NCBI RefSeq assembly: GCF_006715485.1
Contig: NZ_VFNH01000002.1
Location: 1,364,001 to 1,428,000 of the forward strand
DNA: 64,000 nucleotides
Direction of reading: 5' to 3'
Source: Herbaspirillum sp. SJZ107
Lineage (GTDB): Bacteria; Pseudomonadota; Gammaproteobacteria; Burkholderiales; Burkholderiaceae_D
The notes below the pieces were generated by a model. The model was not told the DNA's origin. It ran no database searches and worked only from the letters and a program-made list of their open reading frames with translations. The position numbers were made by a program, and so were the translations under genes. Below, one piece after another: positions 1 through 8,651 of the stretch (the stretch's first letter is position 1; each line of letters begins with the position of its first letter).

Positions 1-1
1 G

Positions 2-88
2 GTCATCCTGGACCGCGGCAACGTCGAACTGATGCGCCAGATCATGCTGGCGTACACGAAGGATTTGATCGATCTCGAAGCGCAATAA
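2..88 (+). CDS. C-terminal end of an unidentified gene (partial)
   Basis: An open frame enters from the left edge and gives 28 residues ending in ...YTKDLIDLEAQ before a TAA stop. It lies 23 bp upstream of the carboxypeptidase gene on the same strand, so the two may be cotranscribed. The fragment is too short to assign to a family. It shows no signal or membrane segment. Confidence 0.5.
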   Translation, partial: VILDRGNVELMRQIMLAYTKDLIDLEAQ

Positions 89-111
89 GCACGCGCAACC
101 AAGGAACAGCC

Positions 112-1236
112 ATGGCCATCAAAATCAGCCAACATTTCGACGCGGGCGCGATCGACGTCGTGCAAGCGGAATCGCCGCAGCGCATTGATCTCAAGCTGCG
201 CAAGGATTCCCACGCCGACATCCACCAGTGGTTCCACTTCCGCCTGCAGGGCGCGCGTGGCCAGGCCTGCACGATCCGCTTCCTGAATGCGGGCCAGGCC
301 ACCTACCCGAAAGGCTTCGAAGGCTACCAGGCGGTGGCGAGCTACGACACCGAGAACTGGTTCCGGGTGCCGACCCGTTTCGACGGCCAGGTCATGACCA
401 TCGAGCACACCCCGGAACTGGACAGCATCTATTACGCCTATTTCGAGCCCTACACCTGGGAACGCCACCTTCGCCTGCTGGGTGAAGTCGCCGAGAACCC
501 GATCGCGCGCGTGCACGACATCGGCACCACGGTCGATGGCCGCGACATGAACATGGTCGTGATCGGCAATCCGCAGGCCGAGAAGAAGATCTGGGTGATC
601 GCTCGCCAGCATCCGGGCGAGACGATGGCCGAGTGGTTCGTCGAGGGCATGATGGATGCGCTGCTGGACAACGCCAACCCGGTCGCGAGGAAGCTCTTGC
701 AGCGCGCCGTGTTCTACATCGTGCCGAACATGAACCCGGACGGCTCGGTGCGCGGCAACCTGCGCACCAATGCCGCCGGCGCCAACCTGAACCGCGAGTG
801 GATGGAACCGTCGCTCGAGCGCAGTCCGGAAGTGTTGTGCGTGAAGAACAAGATCCACGAAACGGGCGTCGACATGTTCTTCGACATCCACGGCGACGAA
901 GCGCTGCCCTACAACTTCGTGGCCGGCTGCGAGATGCTGACCGACTTCACGCCGGAGCGTGCGGCAGCCCAGAACGCCTTCATCGAGCGCTACATGGCCA
1001 GCAGCCCGGACTTCCAGAACAAGATCGGCTACGCGGCCAGCAAGTACAACGAGGAATTGCTGACCCTGGCCTCGAAGTACATCGGCCATACTTTCAAGTG
1101 CCTGTCGCTGACGCTGGAAATGCCATTCAAGGACAACGCCGACCTGCCTGACCCGCACGTTGGCTGGAACGGCCCGCGCAGCGTGGCGCTCGGCGCGGCG
1201 ATGCTGCAGCCGATCCTGCAATCGCTGGACGACTGA
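112..1236 (+). CDS. M14-type zinc carboxypeptidase, cytosolic (AGBL/Nna1-like)
   Basis: This is a 374-residue zinc metallopeptidase of the M14 family, cytosolic-carboxypeptidase subgroup, predicted to remove C-terminal residues from peptides or proteins. The N-terminal ~130 residues match the beta-sandwich domain that precedes the catalytic domain in this subgroup. The zinc ligands are visible as H167 and E170 in RQHPGE and H260 in DIHGDE. An NMNPDG segment near residue 207 precedes the conserved NLNREW. The likely catalytic glutamate is E336 in LTLEMPF. There is no signal peptide. The ATG at 112 follows an aaggaaca ribosome site. It is 11 bp upstream of the CYTH gene, so the two probably share a transcript. 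The substrate is unknown. Confidence 0.88.
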   Translation: MAIKISQHFDAGAIDVVQAESPQRIDLKLRKDSHADIHQWFHFRLQGARGQACTIRFLNAGQATYPKGFEGYQAVASYDTENWFRVPTRFDGQVMTIEHTPELDSIYYAYFEPYTWERHLRLLGEVAENPIARVHDIGTTVDGRDMNMVVIGNPQAEKKIWVIARQHPGETMAEWFVEGMMDALLDNANPVARKLLQRAVFYIVPNMNPDGSVRGNLRTNAAGANLNREWMEPSLERSPEVLCVKNKIHETGVDMFFDIHGDEALPYNFVAGCEMLTDFTPERAAAQNAFIERYMASSPDFQNKIGYAASKYNEELLTLASKYIGHTFKCLSLTLEMPFKDNADLPDPHVGWNGPRSVALGAAMLQPILQSLDD

Positions 1237-1247
1237 GCGGGGCGGTC

Positions 1248-1724
1248 ATGGGCATCGAGATCGAACGCAAATTCCTGCTTGCCGGCGATGGCTGGCGCGG
1301 CGAGGGCCAACCGACGCTGATGCGCCAGGGTTACTTGTGCTCTGACCCCGAACGGACCGTGCGGGTTCGCATCGAAGGCGAGCGTGCCGTGATCACGATC
1401 AAGAGCAAGGTCACCGGCGCCAGCCGCGGCGAATGGGAATATGACATTCCGGTGCCCGACGCCGCCGAGCTGCTGGAGCGCCTGTGCGAGCAGCCGCTGG
1501 TGGAAAAGACCCGGCATCGCATCGAATATGGAGGGCACGTCTGGGAAGTCGACGAGTTCGCGGGCGAGAATGCCGGCCTGGTGGTGGCCGAGATCGAGCT
1601 CGGGTCCGAAGACGAAGCCTTCGACAAGCCGGACTGGATCGGGCGCGAAGTCACCGGCGACAAGCGTTACTACAATTCCAGCCTGATCCGCTCGCCTTAT
1701 TCGCAATGGAAAGATAAAGCATGA
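1248..1724 (+). CDS. CYTH domain protein (triphosphate tunnel metalloenzyme)
   Basis: This is a 158-residue single-domain CYTH protein. The signature ExExK is at E4, E6 and K8 in MGIEIERKF. Alternating charged strands typical of the triphosphate tunnel fold follow (RVRIEGERAVITIKSK, YDIPV, EVDEFAGENAGLVVAEIEL). Bacterial relatives are inorganic triphosphatases or adenylate cyclases. A short stand-alone version like this one is more often a triphosphatase or of unknown substrate. The stop codon lies inside a 14-bp tandem duplication that separates it from the next gene. Confidence 0.85.
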   Translation: MGIEIERKFLLAGDGWRGEGQPTLMRQGYLCSDPERTVRVRIEGERAVITIKSKVTGASRGEWEYDIPVPDAAELLERLCEQPLVEKTRHRIEYGGHVWEVDEFAGENAGLVVAEIELGSEDEAFDKPDWIGREVTGDKRYYNSSLIRSPYSQWKDKA

Positions 1725-1737
1725 AAGATAAAGCATG
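1710..1737 (+). repeat. 14-bp perfect tandem duplication at a gene junction
   Basis: The unit aaagataaagcatg occurs twice back to back, at 1710-1723 and 1724-1737. The first copy contains the CYTH stop (1722-1724) and the second contains the hydrolase start (1735-1737). With one copy the two genes would overlap as ATGA. The duplication also creates a five-codon frame (1721-1738, MKDKA) that stops across the hydrolase ATG. Confidence 0.95.
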
Positions 1738-2886
1738 ATTCGGGTCACGCGGCGCGTCGTCCTGTTAACGTCTTTATTGACAGCGATAGCGCCGGCCGCA
1801 TTGGCTGCCGCATCTACCGCCTACTTTCCGCCGCCTGCCGAGTGGGCCCGCAAGGCCCCGGCTCAGCTCGGCATCAACGGCGCAAAACTGGCCGAAGCGA
1901 TCGCCTTCGCGCAGTCCCACGAAACCGAACGCGAGCGCGACTTCTCCGACCAGCGCAAGACCTTCGGCGAGCCGCTCGGTTCGCTGCCGTCGCGGCGCGC
2001 GCCGACCAACGGCGTCGTGATCTACAAGGGTTACGTGGTGGCCGAGTTCGGCGACACCCATTTCGTCGACCCGACCTATTCGGTGGCCAAGAGCATGCTC
2101 GCCACCGTCGCCGGCGTGGCGCTGCGCGACGGCCGCATTGCCGACCTGAATCAGCCGGTAGGGCAGACCGTCAGGGACGGCGGCTACGCCTCCGCGCAGA
2201 ATGCCGCGGTCACCTGGAAGCAGCATCTGCAGCAGGAATCCGAATGGGAAGGCAGCTTGTGGGGCAAGAACGCCGACTTCATCGGCCATGAGGCCTTCGG
2301 TGCCGGCGAGCGCAAGCCGCGCGCGCTGGGTGCGCCGGGCAGCCATTTCGAGTACAACGACGTGCGCATCAACCGCCTGGCGCTGTCGCTGCTGCGGGTC
2401 TTCAACAAGCCGGTGCCGGACGTGTTCCAGCAGGAAGTGATGGACCCGATCGGCGCCTCGGCCAGCTGGAAGTGGGTGCCGTACACCAACAGCTATGTCG
2501 AGATCGACGGCCGCCTGATGGCTTCGGTCAGCGGCGGCACGCGCTGGGGTGGCGGCATGTGGATCGATTCCTGGGACATGGCGCGCTTCGGCTACCTGTG
2601 GCTGCGTGGCGGCAACTGGAATGGCCGGCAGATTTTGCCGCCGGACTACGTCAAGGCGGCCCTGAGCCCGAGCGCGCATGGACCGGACTACGGCTATCTG
2701 TGGTGGCTGAATACCAGGGGCAAGAACCTGCCGGGCCTGCCGGCCAGCGCCTATGCCGCGCTCGGCGCCGGCAGCAACGATATCGTGGTCTCGCCCGAGC
2801 ACGACCTGGTCGTCGTCTGGCGCTGGCACGCCGGCAATACGGCCGAGTTCGCGAAACGCGTCATCGCCGCCTTGCCAAAACAGTAA
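1735..2886 (+). CDS. Exported class C beta-lactamase-fold serine hydrolase
   Basis: This is a 383-residue serine hydrolase of the beta-lactamase/penicillin-binding-protein fold, probably acting in the periplasm. The N-terminus has basic residues (RVTRR) and a hydrophobic run ending in AALAA, so it is a signal peptide. The twin arginine leaves a Tat route possible. The nucleophile motif is S116-V-A-K119. A YND motif at Y207 stands where class C enzymes have YxN. No clear KTG box was recognised, only an HxG-like segment near the C-terminus (HAGNT). True beta-lactamase activity is therefore not implied. Esterase or peptidase activity is equally likely. It follows the CYTH gene closely. Confidence 0.82.
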   Translation: MIRVTRRVVLLTSLLTAIAPAALAAASTAYFPPPAEWARKAPAQLGINGAKLAEAIAFAQSHETERERDFSDQRKTFGEPLGSLPSRRAPTNGVVIYKGYVVAEFGDTHFVDPTYSVAKSMLATVAGVALRDGRIADLNQPVGQTVRDGGYASAQNAAVTWKQHLQQESEWEGSLWGKNADFIGHEAFGAGERKPRALGAPGSHFEYNDVRINRLALSLLRVFNKPVPDVFQQEVMDPIGASASWKWVPYTNSYVEIDGRLMASVSGGTRWGGGMWIDSWDMARFGYLWLRGGNWNGRQILPPDYVKAALSPSAHGPDYGYLWWLNTRGKNLPGLPASAYAALGAGSNDIVVSPEHDLVVVWRWHAGNTAEFAKRVIAALPKQ

Positions 2887-2931
2887 TCTGGTTTAGGATG
2901 GTCGGATCACTTCTTTCGAAGGCGGTCCGAC

Positions 2932-4659
2932 ATGGCGATTTCCGAATTCCTTCCTGACGAACACCGTTCCGCGGTCGACCTCGCGACGCGCGGTCACCAG
3001 ATCTATCCCGTGCTCGGGGACGAGGATATCCGCCGCATGCAGCGCTTTGCCGTGCCGCGCCGCTGGCACGACGGCGACACCGTGTTCCGCGCCTGCGTCG
3101 ATTCGCCCGGCATGCTGGTGGTGCTGGCCGGCCACCTGCTGTGCAGCCGCACCGACGCGCTCGGCAAGCGGGTGGAGGTGGTCGAGTACGGTCCCGGCCA
3201 GTTCAGCGGCGAAGTGGCCTCGCTGTCCGGGCGGCCGCCGCTGGTGGATGGCGTCGCCGTGGGCGAACTCGACACGCTGGTGCTGGACGCGCCCTCGCTG
3301 CGCGCGCTGCTGATGGCCGAGGCCGAGCTGGGCGAGCGCCTGATGCGCGCCTTCATCCTGCGCCGGGTGCGCCTGATCGAGGAGCAGCCGGGCGGGCCGA
3401 TCCTGGTCGGCCCGAGCGGGCATGCCGGCCTGTTCGACGTCGAGAATTTTTTGTCGCGCAATGCCTACCCGTACACCCGGCGCGATCCGGCGCTTGACGC
3501 GGAAGCGGCGCAGCTGGTGCGCGACCACTGGCGCACGGAATCGGACTGGCCGCTGGTGGCGCTGCCGGACGGTTTCGTGCTGCGCAACCCGAGCCTGGTC
3601 GAACTGGGGCGCTGCCTGGGCACGCTGCCGCGCATCGACCGCGACAAGGTGTTCGACGTGCTGGTGGCCGGCGCCGGTCCGGCCGGGCTGGCGACCGCCG
3701 TGTACGCGGCGTCGGAAGGCCTGTCGACGATGGTGCTGGACGCGCGCGCCTATGGCGGCCAGGCCGGCGCCAGCGCGCGCATCGAAAATTTCCTCGGTTT
3801 CCCGACCGGCATTTCGGGTCGGGCGCTGGCCGGGCGCGCCTACGTGCAGGCGCTCAAGTTCGGCGCCGAGATCGCGATCCCGGCGCGCGCCGTGCGCCTG
3901 CTGTGCGATGCGCGTCCGATCAGGGTGGAGATGGACGACGGCACCTGCCTGCGCGCCCGCACCGTGGTGCTGGCGTCCGGCGCGCGCTACCGCAAGCCGC
4001 CGCTGCCCGATCTCGAGCGCTACGAAGGCCGCGGCGTGTATTACTGGGCGTCGCCGGTCGAGGCCGGCCTGTGCCGCGGCCAGGAAGTGGTGCTGGTCGG
4101 CGGCGGCAATTCGGCCGGGCAGGCGGCGGTGTTCCTGTCCGCCCACGCCGCCAAGGTGCACCTGATGGTGCGCGGGCCGGGGCTGGCAGCCACCATGTCG
4201 AGCTACCTGATCGAACGCATCGCGGCCAGCGCCAACATCGAACTGCACACCCACATGGACGTGGCGGCGCTGGAAGGCGACGACGGCGGCCTGGTGCGCG
4301 TGCAATACCGCGAACGCCGGCAAGGGACCTTGCACAGCTGCGAGACGCGCCACCTGTTCCTGTTCATCGGCGCCGATCCCAACAGCGACTGGCTGGACGA
4401 GTGCGGCGTGACCCTGGACGACAAGGGCTTCGTGCTGACCGGATTCGACGCCACCGGCGAGCATGCGCGGCGGGCGCTGGAGACCAGCGTGGACGGGGTG
4501 TTCGCGGTGGGAGATTTGAGGGCCGGGTCGACCAAGCGGGTGGCGGCGGCGGCGGGGGAGGGGGCGGCTGCGGTGGCGCAGATTCATGCTTATCTGGCGG
4601 AGCAGGAGAAACAGGCGGAGCGGAGCGAACGGATTGAGCGGGCCGAGCAGCACACCTAG
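2932..4659 (+). CDS. Cyclic-nucleotide-binding-domain / thioredoxin-reductase-like FAD oxidoreductase
   Basis: This is a 575-residue fusion. Residues ~20-135 form a cyclic-nucleotide-binding-like beta barrel (FRACVDSPGMLVVLAGHL, VEYGPGQFSGEVASLSG). From residue ~240 there is a thioredoxin-reductase-fold pyridine nucleotide-disulfide oxidoreductase. The FAD-binding GxGxxG is at ~244 (VAGAGPAGLATA), a GGQAG motif follows, and the NADPH-binding GGGNSAG is at ~386. The redox CxxC that thioredoxin reductases carry between these sites is missing: the equivalent region reads YYWASPVEAGLC. It should therefore act as an NADPH-dependent FAD reductase on another partner. Relatives with this architecture are known but their substrates are not. 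The C-terminal tail is rich in E, R and Q. Confidence 0.85.
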   Translation: MAISEFLPDEHRSAVDLATRGHQIYPVLGDEDIRRMQRFAVPRRWHDGDTVFRACVDSPGMLVVLAGHLLCSRTDALGKRVEVVEYGPGQFSGEVASLSGRPPLVDGVAVGELDTLVLDAPSLRALLMAEAELGERLMRAFILRRVRLIEEQPGGPILVGPSGHAGLFDVENFLSRNAYPYTRRDPALDAEAAQLVRDHWRTESDWPLVALPDGFVLRNPSLVELGRCLGTLPRIDRDKVFDVLVAGAGPAGLATAVYAASEGLSTMVLDARAYGGQAGASARIENFLGFPTGISGRALAGRAYVQALKFGAEIAIPARAVRLLCDARPIRVEMDDGTCLRARTVVLASGARYRKPPLPDLERYEGRGVYYWASPVEAGLCRGQEVVLVGGGNSAGQAAVFLSAHAAKVHLMVRGPGLAATMSSYLIERIAASANIELHTHMDVAALEGDDGGLVRVQYRERRQGTLHSCETRHLFLFIGADPNSDWLDECGVTLDDKGFVLTGFDATGEHARRALETSVDGVFAVGDLRAGSTKRVAAAAGEGAAAVAQIHAYLAEQEKQAERSERIERAEQHT

Positions 4660-4671
4660 GCCCGCTACCTT

Positions 4672-4709
4672 AAAACGTCGCCCCTGCCTGCGCAGGGGCG
4701 ACGGTTTTT
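4672..4709. terminator. REP-like palindrome R1 acting as terminator between convergent genes
   Basis: Arms cgtcgcccctgc (4676-4687) and gcaggggcgacg (4692-4703) are perfect inverted copies around a 4-base loop, followed by ttttt and preceded by aaaa. It sits between the convergent flavoprotein and DUF2863 genes, so it can terminate both strands. It belongs to the palindrome family also seen at 13761, 32120, 58331, 58401 and 59913. Confidence 0.8.
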
Positions 4710-4772
4710 GAGCTGACGAAGCTAGCGCGTTAGCGATGCGCTGCAATAGCCGACGAGCCGCAATAGCGCCGC

Positions 4773-6029
4773 TCAGTGAAAATGCTCATTCCCCGCCGGC
4801 GTATCCTCCGGCATCTCCGCATGCACCAGCTCGCCGCTCGGGTCGGCGAACAGCGGTGCCCCGCAATCGTCGCAGTACTCGGCCACATAGCGTTCGCCGA
4901 TGCGCTTGACGTGCGTGATGCCGACTTCGTTCAGGTGGCGGACGATCTCGTCGAGCGGCGCCAGCGGGCGTTCGCCCGGGGCCGGGCCTTCCATCGGCGT
5001 GCCTTCCTCGTCTTCCTGGCCGTACAGCGGCCAGACGATGCCGTAGACGACGTCGGACTGCTGGCGCAGGGTGAAGCCGACGCGGTATTCGTCGACCTGG
5101 GTGTCGCTGGCTTCGTCGCCGAAGCCGGCCACGACGGCGCGCAGGTCGCCCGGTTCCACGCCCAGCGTGTGGGTCAGGTAGTGGACGGCGGCGCGGATCG
5201 AGACCGGGCGGATCAGCTTGTCGGCTTCGCGGCAGGCCACGTAGTACGCTTCCGGCAGCAGCAGCTCGATGCCGCAGCCCGGCAGCAGGCGGCCGATGCT
5301 GGGACCGGCCTGGACACGCCATTGCTCGAGCGCGGCGTCGCGCACGGCTTCGAAGTTGACCTGGTGCTGCGGCTCCTGCCAGCGGAACAGCGGGGCGCCC
5401 TGCGGGGCGACCACGGCGGCCAGCAGGTAGCGCGTGTCGGCCAGGAACTGCGAGGTGTCCGGGCCCGGCGCGGCAGGTTTGACGCCGCCGTTCTTGCCGT
5501 TCTTGTGCGCGGCCTGGGCCAGCTTGTGGGTCAGCGCATAGGTTTCGGCATGGGTTCGCGGCAGCTGGTCGAGCGAGTACAGGGTCGGGGCCAGCGCCAC
5601 TTCGGTGCCTTCGGCCAGCAGGTGGGCCGACAGGTGGGCGCCCAGGGTGCCGAGCACGTCGCCCGGGATGGTGCCCGAGGCGATCGCGAAGCGGGTCCAG
5701 GCCAGCACCGGCGCCGCGATCAGCAGGGTCTGCCATTGGGTTTCGCCGCCGTCGGCCTGTTCGGTCATGCAGGAAGACTCGCTGACCGCTTCGACGCAAT
5801 CCATCAGCACGTCGTAGGCAGCGAGGTCGCCCTTGAACAGGACGTTGAGCGCGCCGTCGATGCTGTCCTGGTGGTTCGTCTTCAGCAGCTTCTGCAGCTG
5901 CGAGTCGAGGTTGCGCTCCCAGGTCCGTTCTTCAACGCGGCTGGCCGCCTGCACGATGGCTTGGCTGATACTGACGAGACGCTGGCTTTCTGCCGAGAGT
6001 TTGGGTGAATCTTTGGAGGGGCGACGCAT
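4773..6029 (-). CDS. DUF2863 family protein
   Basis: This 418-residue protein resembles the DUF2863 family, which I know mainly from Burkholderiales and for which no function is established. It is hydrophilic with no signal peptide or membrane span. The N-terminal ~110 residues are helical and charged, and the C-terminus has an acidic, His-containing tail (HAEMPEDTPAGNEHFH). A C-x2-C pair in EYCDDCGAPLF near residue 390 could bind metal, but nothing else supports this. It is monocistronic, with the REP-like terminator behind it and the TonB receptor promoter divergent in front of it. Confidence 0.7.
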   Translation of the reverse strand: MRRPSKDSPKLSAESQRLVSISQAIVQAASRVEERTWERNLDSQLQKLLKTNHQDSIDGALNVLFKGDLAAYDVLMDCVEAVSESSCMTEQADGGETQWQTLLIAAPVLAWTRFAIASGTIPGDVLGTLGAHLSAHLLAEGTEVALAPTLYSLDQLPRTHAETYALTHKLAQAAHKNGKNGGVKPAAPGPDTSQFLADTRYLLAAVVAPQGAPLFRWQEPQHQVNFEAVRDAALEQWRVQAGPSIGRLLPGCGIELLLPEAYYVACREADKLIRPVSIRAAVHYLTHTLGVEPGDLRAVVAGFGDEASDTQVDEYRVGFTLRQQSDVVYGIVWPLYGQEDEEGTPMEGPAPGERPLAPLDEIVRHLNEVGITHVKRIGERYVAEYCDDCGAPLFADPSGELVHAEMPEDTPAGNEHFH

Positions 6030-6188
6030 AGCGCTTGGGAGTCTCTTCGGTAAATTGATGTAATGAGATCGAGGGTCCGGTCAATCATGATAAACCCATA
6101 TCCCCGGTATTGTAGTTGATTCGGCCATATGCCAGTAACGCACCGGCAAGTTCGCAATGATTGAAGGCACTCCGCTGCTCATCCGCGC

Positions 6189-6217
6189 TTGTCAAACCGT
6201 CCAACAAGAATCATAAT
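6189..6217 (+). promoter_or_regulatory. Sigma-70-like promoter of the TonB receptor
   Basis: A -35 ttgtca (6189-6194) and a -10 cataat (6212-6217) are separated by exactly 17 bp. The Fur-type site at 6215-6233 overlaps the -10 and the expected start point, the standard position for iron-dependent repression. Confidence 0.6.
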
Positions 6218-6233
6218 GCGAATCGTTCTCATT
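6215..6233 (+). promoter_or_regulatory. Fur box upstream of the siderophore receptor
   Basis: The 19-bp sequence aatgcgaatcgttctcatt closely follows the Fur consensus (three NAT(A/T)AT-type repeats, as in aatgataatcattctcatt). It lies 46 bp upstream of the receptor start and overlaps the predicted -10. Confidence 0.8.
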
Positions 6234-6279
6234 TTCTTTTAGCGCCGGATGGAGAGAGACGGCGCCGACCTCGACCACA

Positions 6280-8577
6280 ATGACAAGCCATAACAAGACC
6301 GCGGTACCACGGAACGCCTTCATCAAGAGCCGCAAGCACGGCGCCCCGCTGCCGGCACCGGCACTGGCCATGCTGGCGACGCTGGCCCTGCCGCTGGGCG
6401 CCCAGGCGGCGCCCGACCTCGTCATCGACCAATCGATCCCGACCGTGCAGGTGACCGGCGCCAACAGCCAGGCTGCTGCCTCCGCCAACCAGAAATTCAC
6501 CGCGCCGTTGCTGGATACCCCGAAATCGGTCACTGTGGTCCCGGCCGAGATCATCGCCCAGACCGGCGCCGTGTCGCTGACGGACGCGCTGCGCACCGTG
6601 CCCGGCATCACCATCGGCGCCGGCGAGGGCGGCAACCCGGTCGGCGACAACCTGTTCATCCGTGGCTACAACGCCCAGACCGACACCTATGTCGACGGCA
6701 TCCGCGACGCCGGTTCGCAGTCGCGCGAGATCTTCAACCTGGAGCAGGTCGAAGTGGTCAAGGGGCCGAATTCGGCCTATGGCGGCCGTTCCTCGGCCGG
6801 CGGCGGCGTCAACCTGGTCAGCAAGACCGCGCAGGCCTACGACTTCAACAACGCCTCGGTCGGCATCGGCACGGACAAGTACAAGCGCGTCACCGCCGAC
6901 ATCAACCGCAGCATCGGCAGCGACAGCGCCTTCCGCCTGAACGTGATGGGCCACGAAGCCGATACGCCGGGCCGCGACGTGGTCGGCGGCAGCCGCTGGG
7001 GCGTGGCGCCGACCGTCACCTTCGGCCTGAACGGCCCGACCCGCGCCATCGTCAGCGTCTACCACCTGACCACGCACGAGATCCCGGACACCGGCATCCC
7101 CTTCAACAACCCGTTCAGCAGCGGCAGCTTCGTCGCCCGCAACGGCGACGGCCGTCCGTGGAACGTCGACCGCAACACCTTCTACGGCCTGGCCAGCCGC
7201 GACTTCCGCGACACCAAGAGCGACGTCGGCACGGTCGACCTGCGCCACGAATTCTCGAAAGCCGCGGTGCTGCGCAACGTGACCCGCTACGGCCGTTCGC
7301 AGAACGACTACGTCTGGACCCAGCCCGACGATTCCAAGGGCAACACCGTCCTGTACGGCAACGTCTGGCGCCGCGCCAACTCGCGTGCCACCGAGACCGC
7401 CACCGCCGCCAACGTCACCAGCCTAAGCGGCGAGCTGCAGACCGCCGGCATCAAGCACAGCTACAACGCCGGCGTCGAATTCTCGCGCGAGCGCACCGAC
7501 CGTGCCGCTTACGTGTTCACGCCGGGCACCAACAACCCGCTGACCGGTACCTTCACCTGCCCGACCTCGGGCGCCGCAACGCTGTACAACTGCACCACGC
7601 TGGTCAATCCGAACCCGAACGATCCGTGGCTCTACACCCGCACGCTGTCGCCGACCCAGACCAGCGTCGAGACCACGACCAAGGCAGCCTATGCCTTCGA
7701 CACGATCGAGTTCACCCCGCAGTGGCTGCTGAACCTGGGCGCGCGCTTCGACGATTTCGACAGCAAGCTGTTCACCCCGGCAGCGGGCACCGCCGCTGCC
7801 GTCCGTGCCCGCGTCGACAGCACCTTCTGGAGCACCCAGGCCGGTATCGTGTACAAGCCGGCCAGCAACGGCAGCGTCTACCTGTCCTACGCCACCTCGG
7901 CCACGCCGCCGGGCAACGACGGCGGCGACGGCCTGGACGGCCTGACCGTGCAGGTCCAGAACCTGCAGCCGCAGCGCAGCAAGAACTGGGAACTGGGCAC
8001 CAAGTGGGACGTGATGCCGGGCGGCCGCCTGTCGCTGAGCGCCGCGCTGTTCAAGAGCGAGCTGAACAATGCCCGCGTCACCGCGCCGGACGGCACCACC
8101 CAGAACGTCGGCCGCCGCGAAGTCAAGGGCGTCGAGCTGGGCTTCTCGGGCAAGGTCACGCAAGCCTGGACCGTGTTCGGCGGCGTCACCTGGCTGGATG
8201 CGGTGGTGGCCGACAACGGCTACATCGCCTCGGGCACGAGCTGGATTCCGTCGCCGTACAACGGCAACCAGTTCCCGACCACGCCGAAGAAGAGCGCCAC
8301 GCTGTGGACCAGCTATGCGATCAACAAGGACTTCACGGTCGGCGCCGGCCTGTCGGCCATGGACCGCGTGTATGCCAACGTCAACAACAATAAGTTCGCG
8401 CCGGGCTACACCCGCTTCGACGCGATGGCCAGCTACAACGTCAACCGCGACCTGTCGCTGCAGCTGAACGTGCAGAACCTGGCCGACAAGCTGTACTTCG
8501 ACAAGGTGTCGTCGCCGCATTACGCCGGCGTGGCGCCGGGCCGCTCGGCGACGCTGACCGCCAACCTGAAGTTCTGA
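6280..8577 (+). CDS. fiu: TonB-dependent catecholate siderophore receptor (Fiu-like)
   Basis: This 765-residue outer-membrane receptor imports ferric siderophores with energy from TonB-ExbBD. The N-terminus carries a long signal peptide (hydrophobic PALAMLATLALPLGAQA). The plug domain follows (~residues 55-180: APLLDTPKSVTVVP, DALRTVPGI, DNLFIRGYN, VEVVKGPNSAYGGRSSAGG). A 22-strand barrel ends in the outer-membrane signature ...LTANLKF with terminal Phe. The order and motifs fit the siderophore-receptor family that includes Fiu of E. coli. A Fur box and promoter lie just upstream. No good Shine-Dalgarno is seen next to the ATG, since ggagagag is 24 bases away. The dioxygenase gene that follows is the usual partner of Fiu/PiuA receptors. 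The symbol is by similarity only. Confidence 0.88.
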   Translation: MTSHNKTAVPRNAFIKSRKHGAPLPAPALAMLATLALPLGAQAAPDLVIDQSIPTVQVTGANSQAAASANQKFTAPLLDTPKSVTVVPAEIIAQTGAVSLTDALRTVPGITIGAGEGGNPVGDNLFIRGYNAQTDTYVDGIRDAGSQSREIFNLEQVEVVKGPNSAYGGRSSAGGGVNLVSKTAQAYDFNNASVGIGTDKYKRVTADINRSIGSDSAFRLNVMGHEADTPGRDVVGGSRWGVAPTVTFGLNGPTRAIVSVYHLTTHEIPDTGIPFNNPFSSGSFVARNGDGRPWNVDRNTFYGLASRDFRDTKSDVGTVDLRHEFSKAAVLRNVTRYGRSQNDYVWTQPDDSKGNTVLYGNVWRRANSRATETATAANVTSLSGELQTAGIKHSYNAGVEFSRERTDRAAYVFTPGTNNPLTGTFTCPTSGAATLYNCTTLVNPNPNDPWLYTRTLSPTQTSVETTTKAAYAFDTIEFTPQWLLNLGARFDDFDSKLFTPAAGTAAAVRARVDSTFWSTQAGIVYKPASNGSVYLSYATSATPPGNDGGDGLDGLTVQVQNLQPQRSKNWELGTKWDVMPGGRLSLSAALFKSELNNARVTAPDGTTQNVGRREVKGVELGFSGKVTQAWTVFGGVTWLDAVVADNGYIASGTSWIPSPYNGNQFPTTPKKSATLWTSYAINKDFTVGAGLSAMDRVYANVNNNKFAPGYTRFDAMASYNVNRDLSLQLNVQNLADKLYFDKVSSPHYAGVAPGRSATLTANLKF

Positions 8578-8600
8578 GTTCCATATAATTAATACGCACA

Positions 8601-8630
8601 GCCCTCCTGCGCCGCGAGCGGGGAGGGCGT
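8601..8630 (+). terminator. Possible weak terminator between receptor and dioxygenase
   Basis: Arms gccctcc (8601-8607) and ggagggc (8622-8628) are complementary, with a GC-rich internal loop, and are followed by gtttt. It lies 20 bases upstream of the dioxygenase start, so it may attenuate rather than end transcription. Confidence 0.45.
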
Positions 8631-8651
8631 TTTCACGTGGAGGATCGAACC

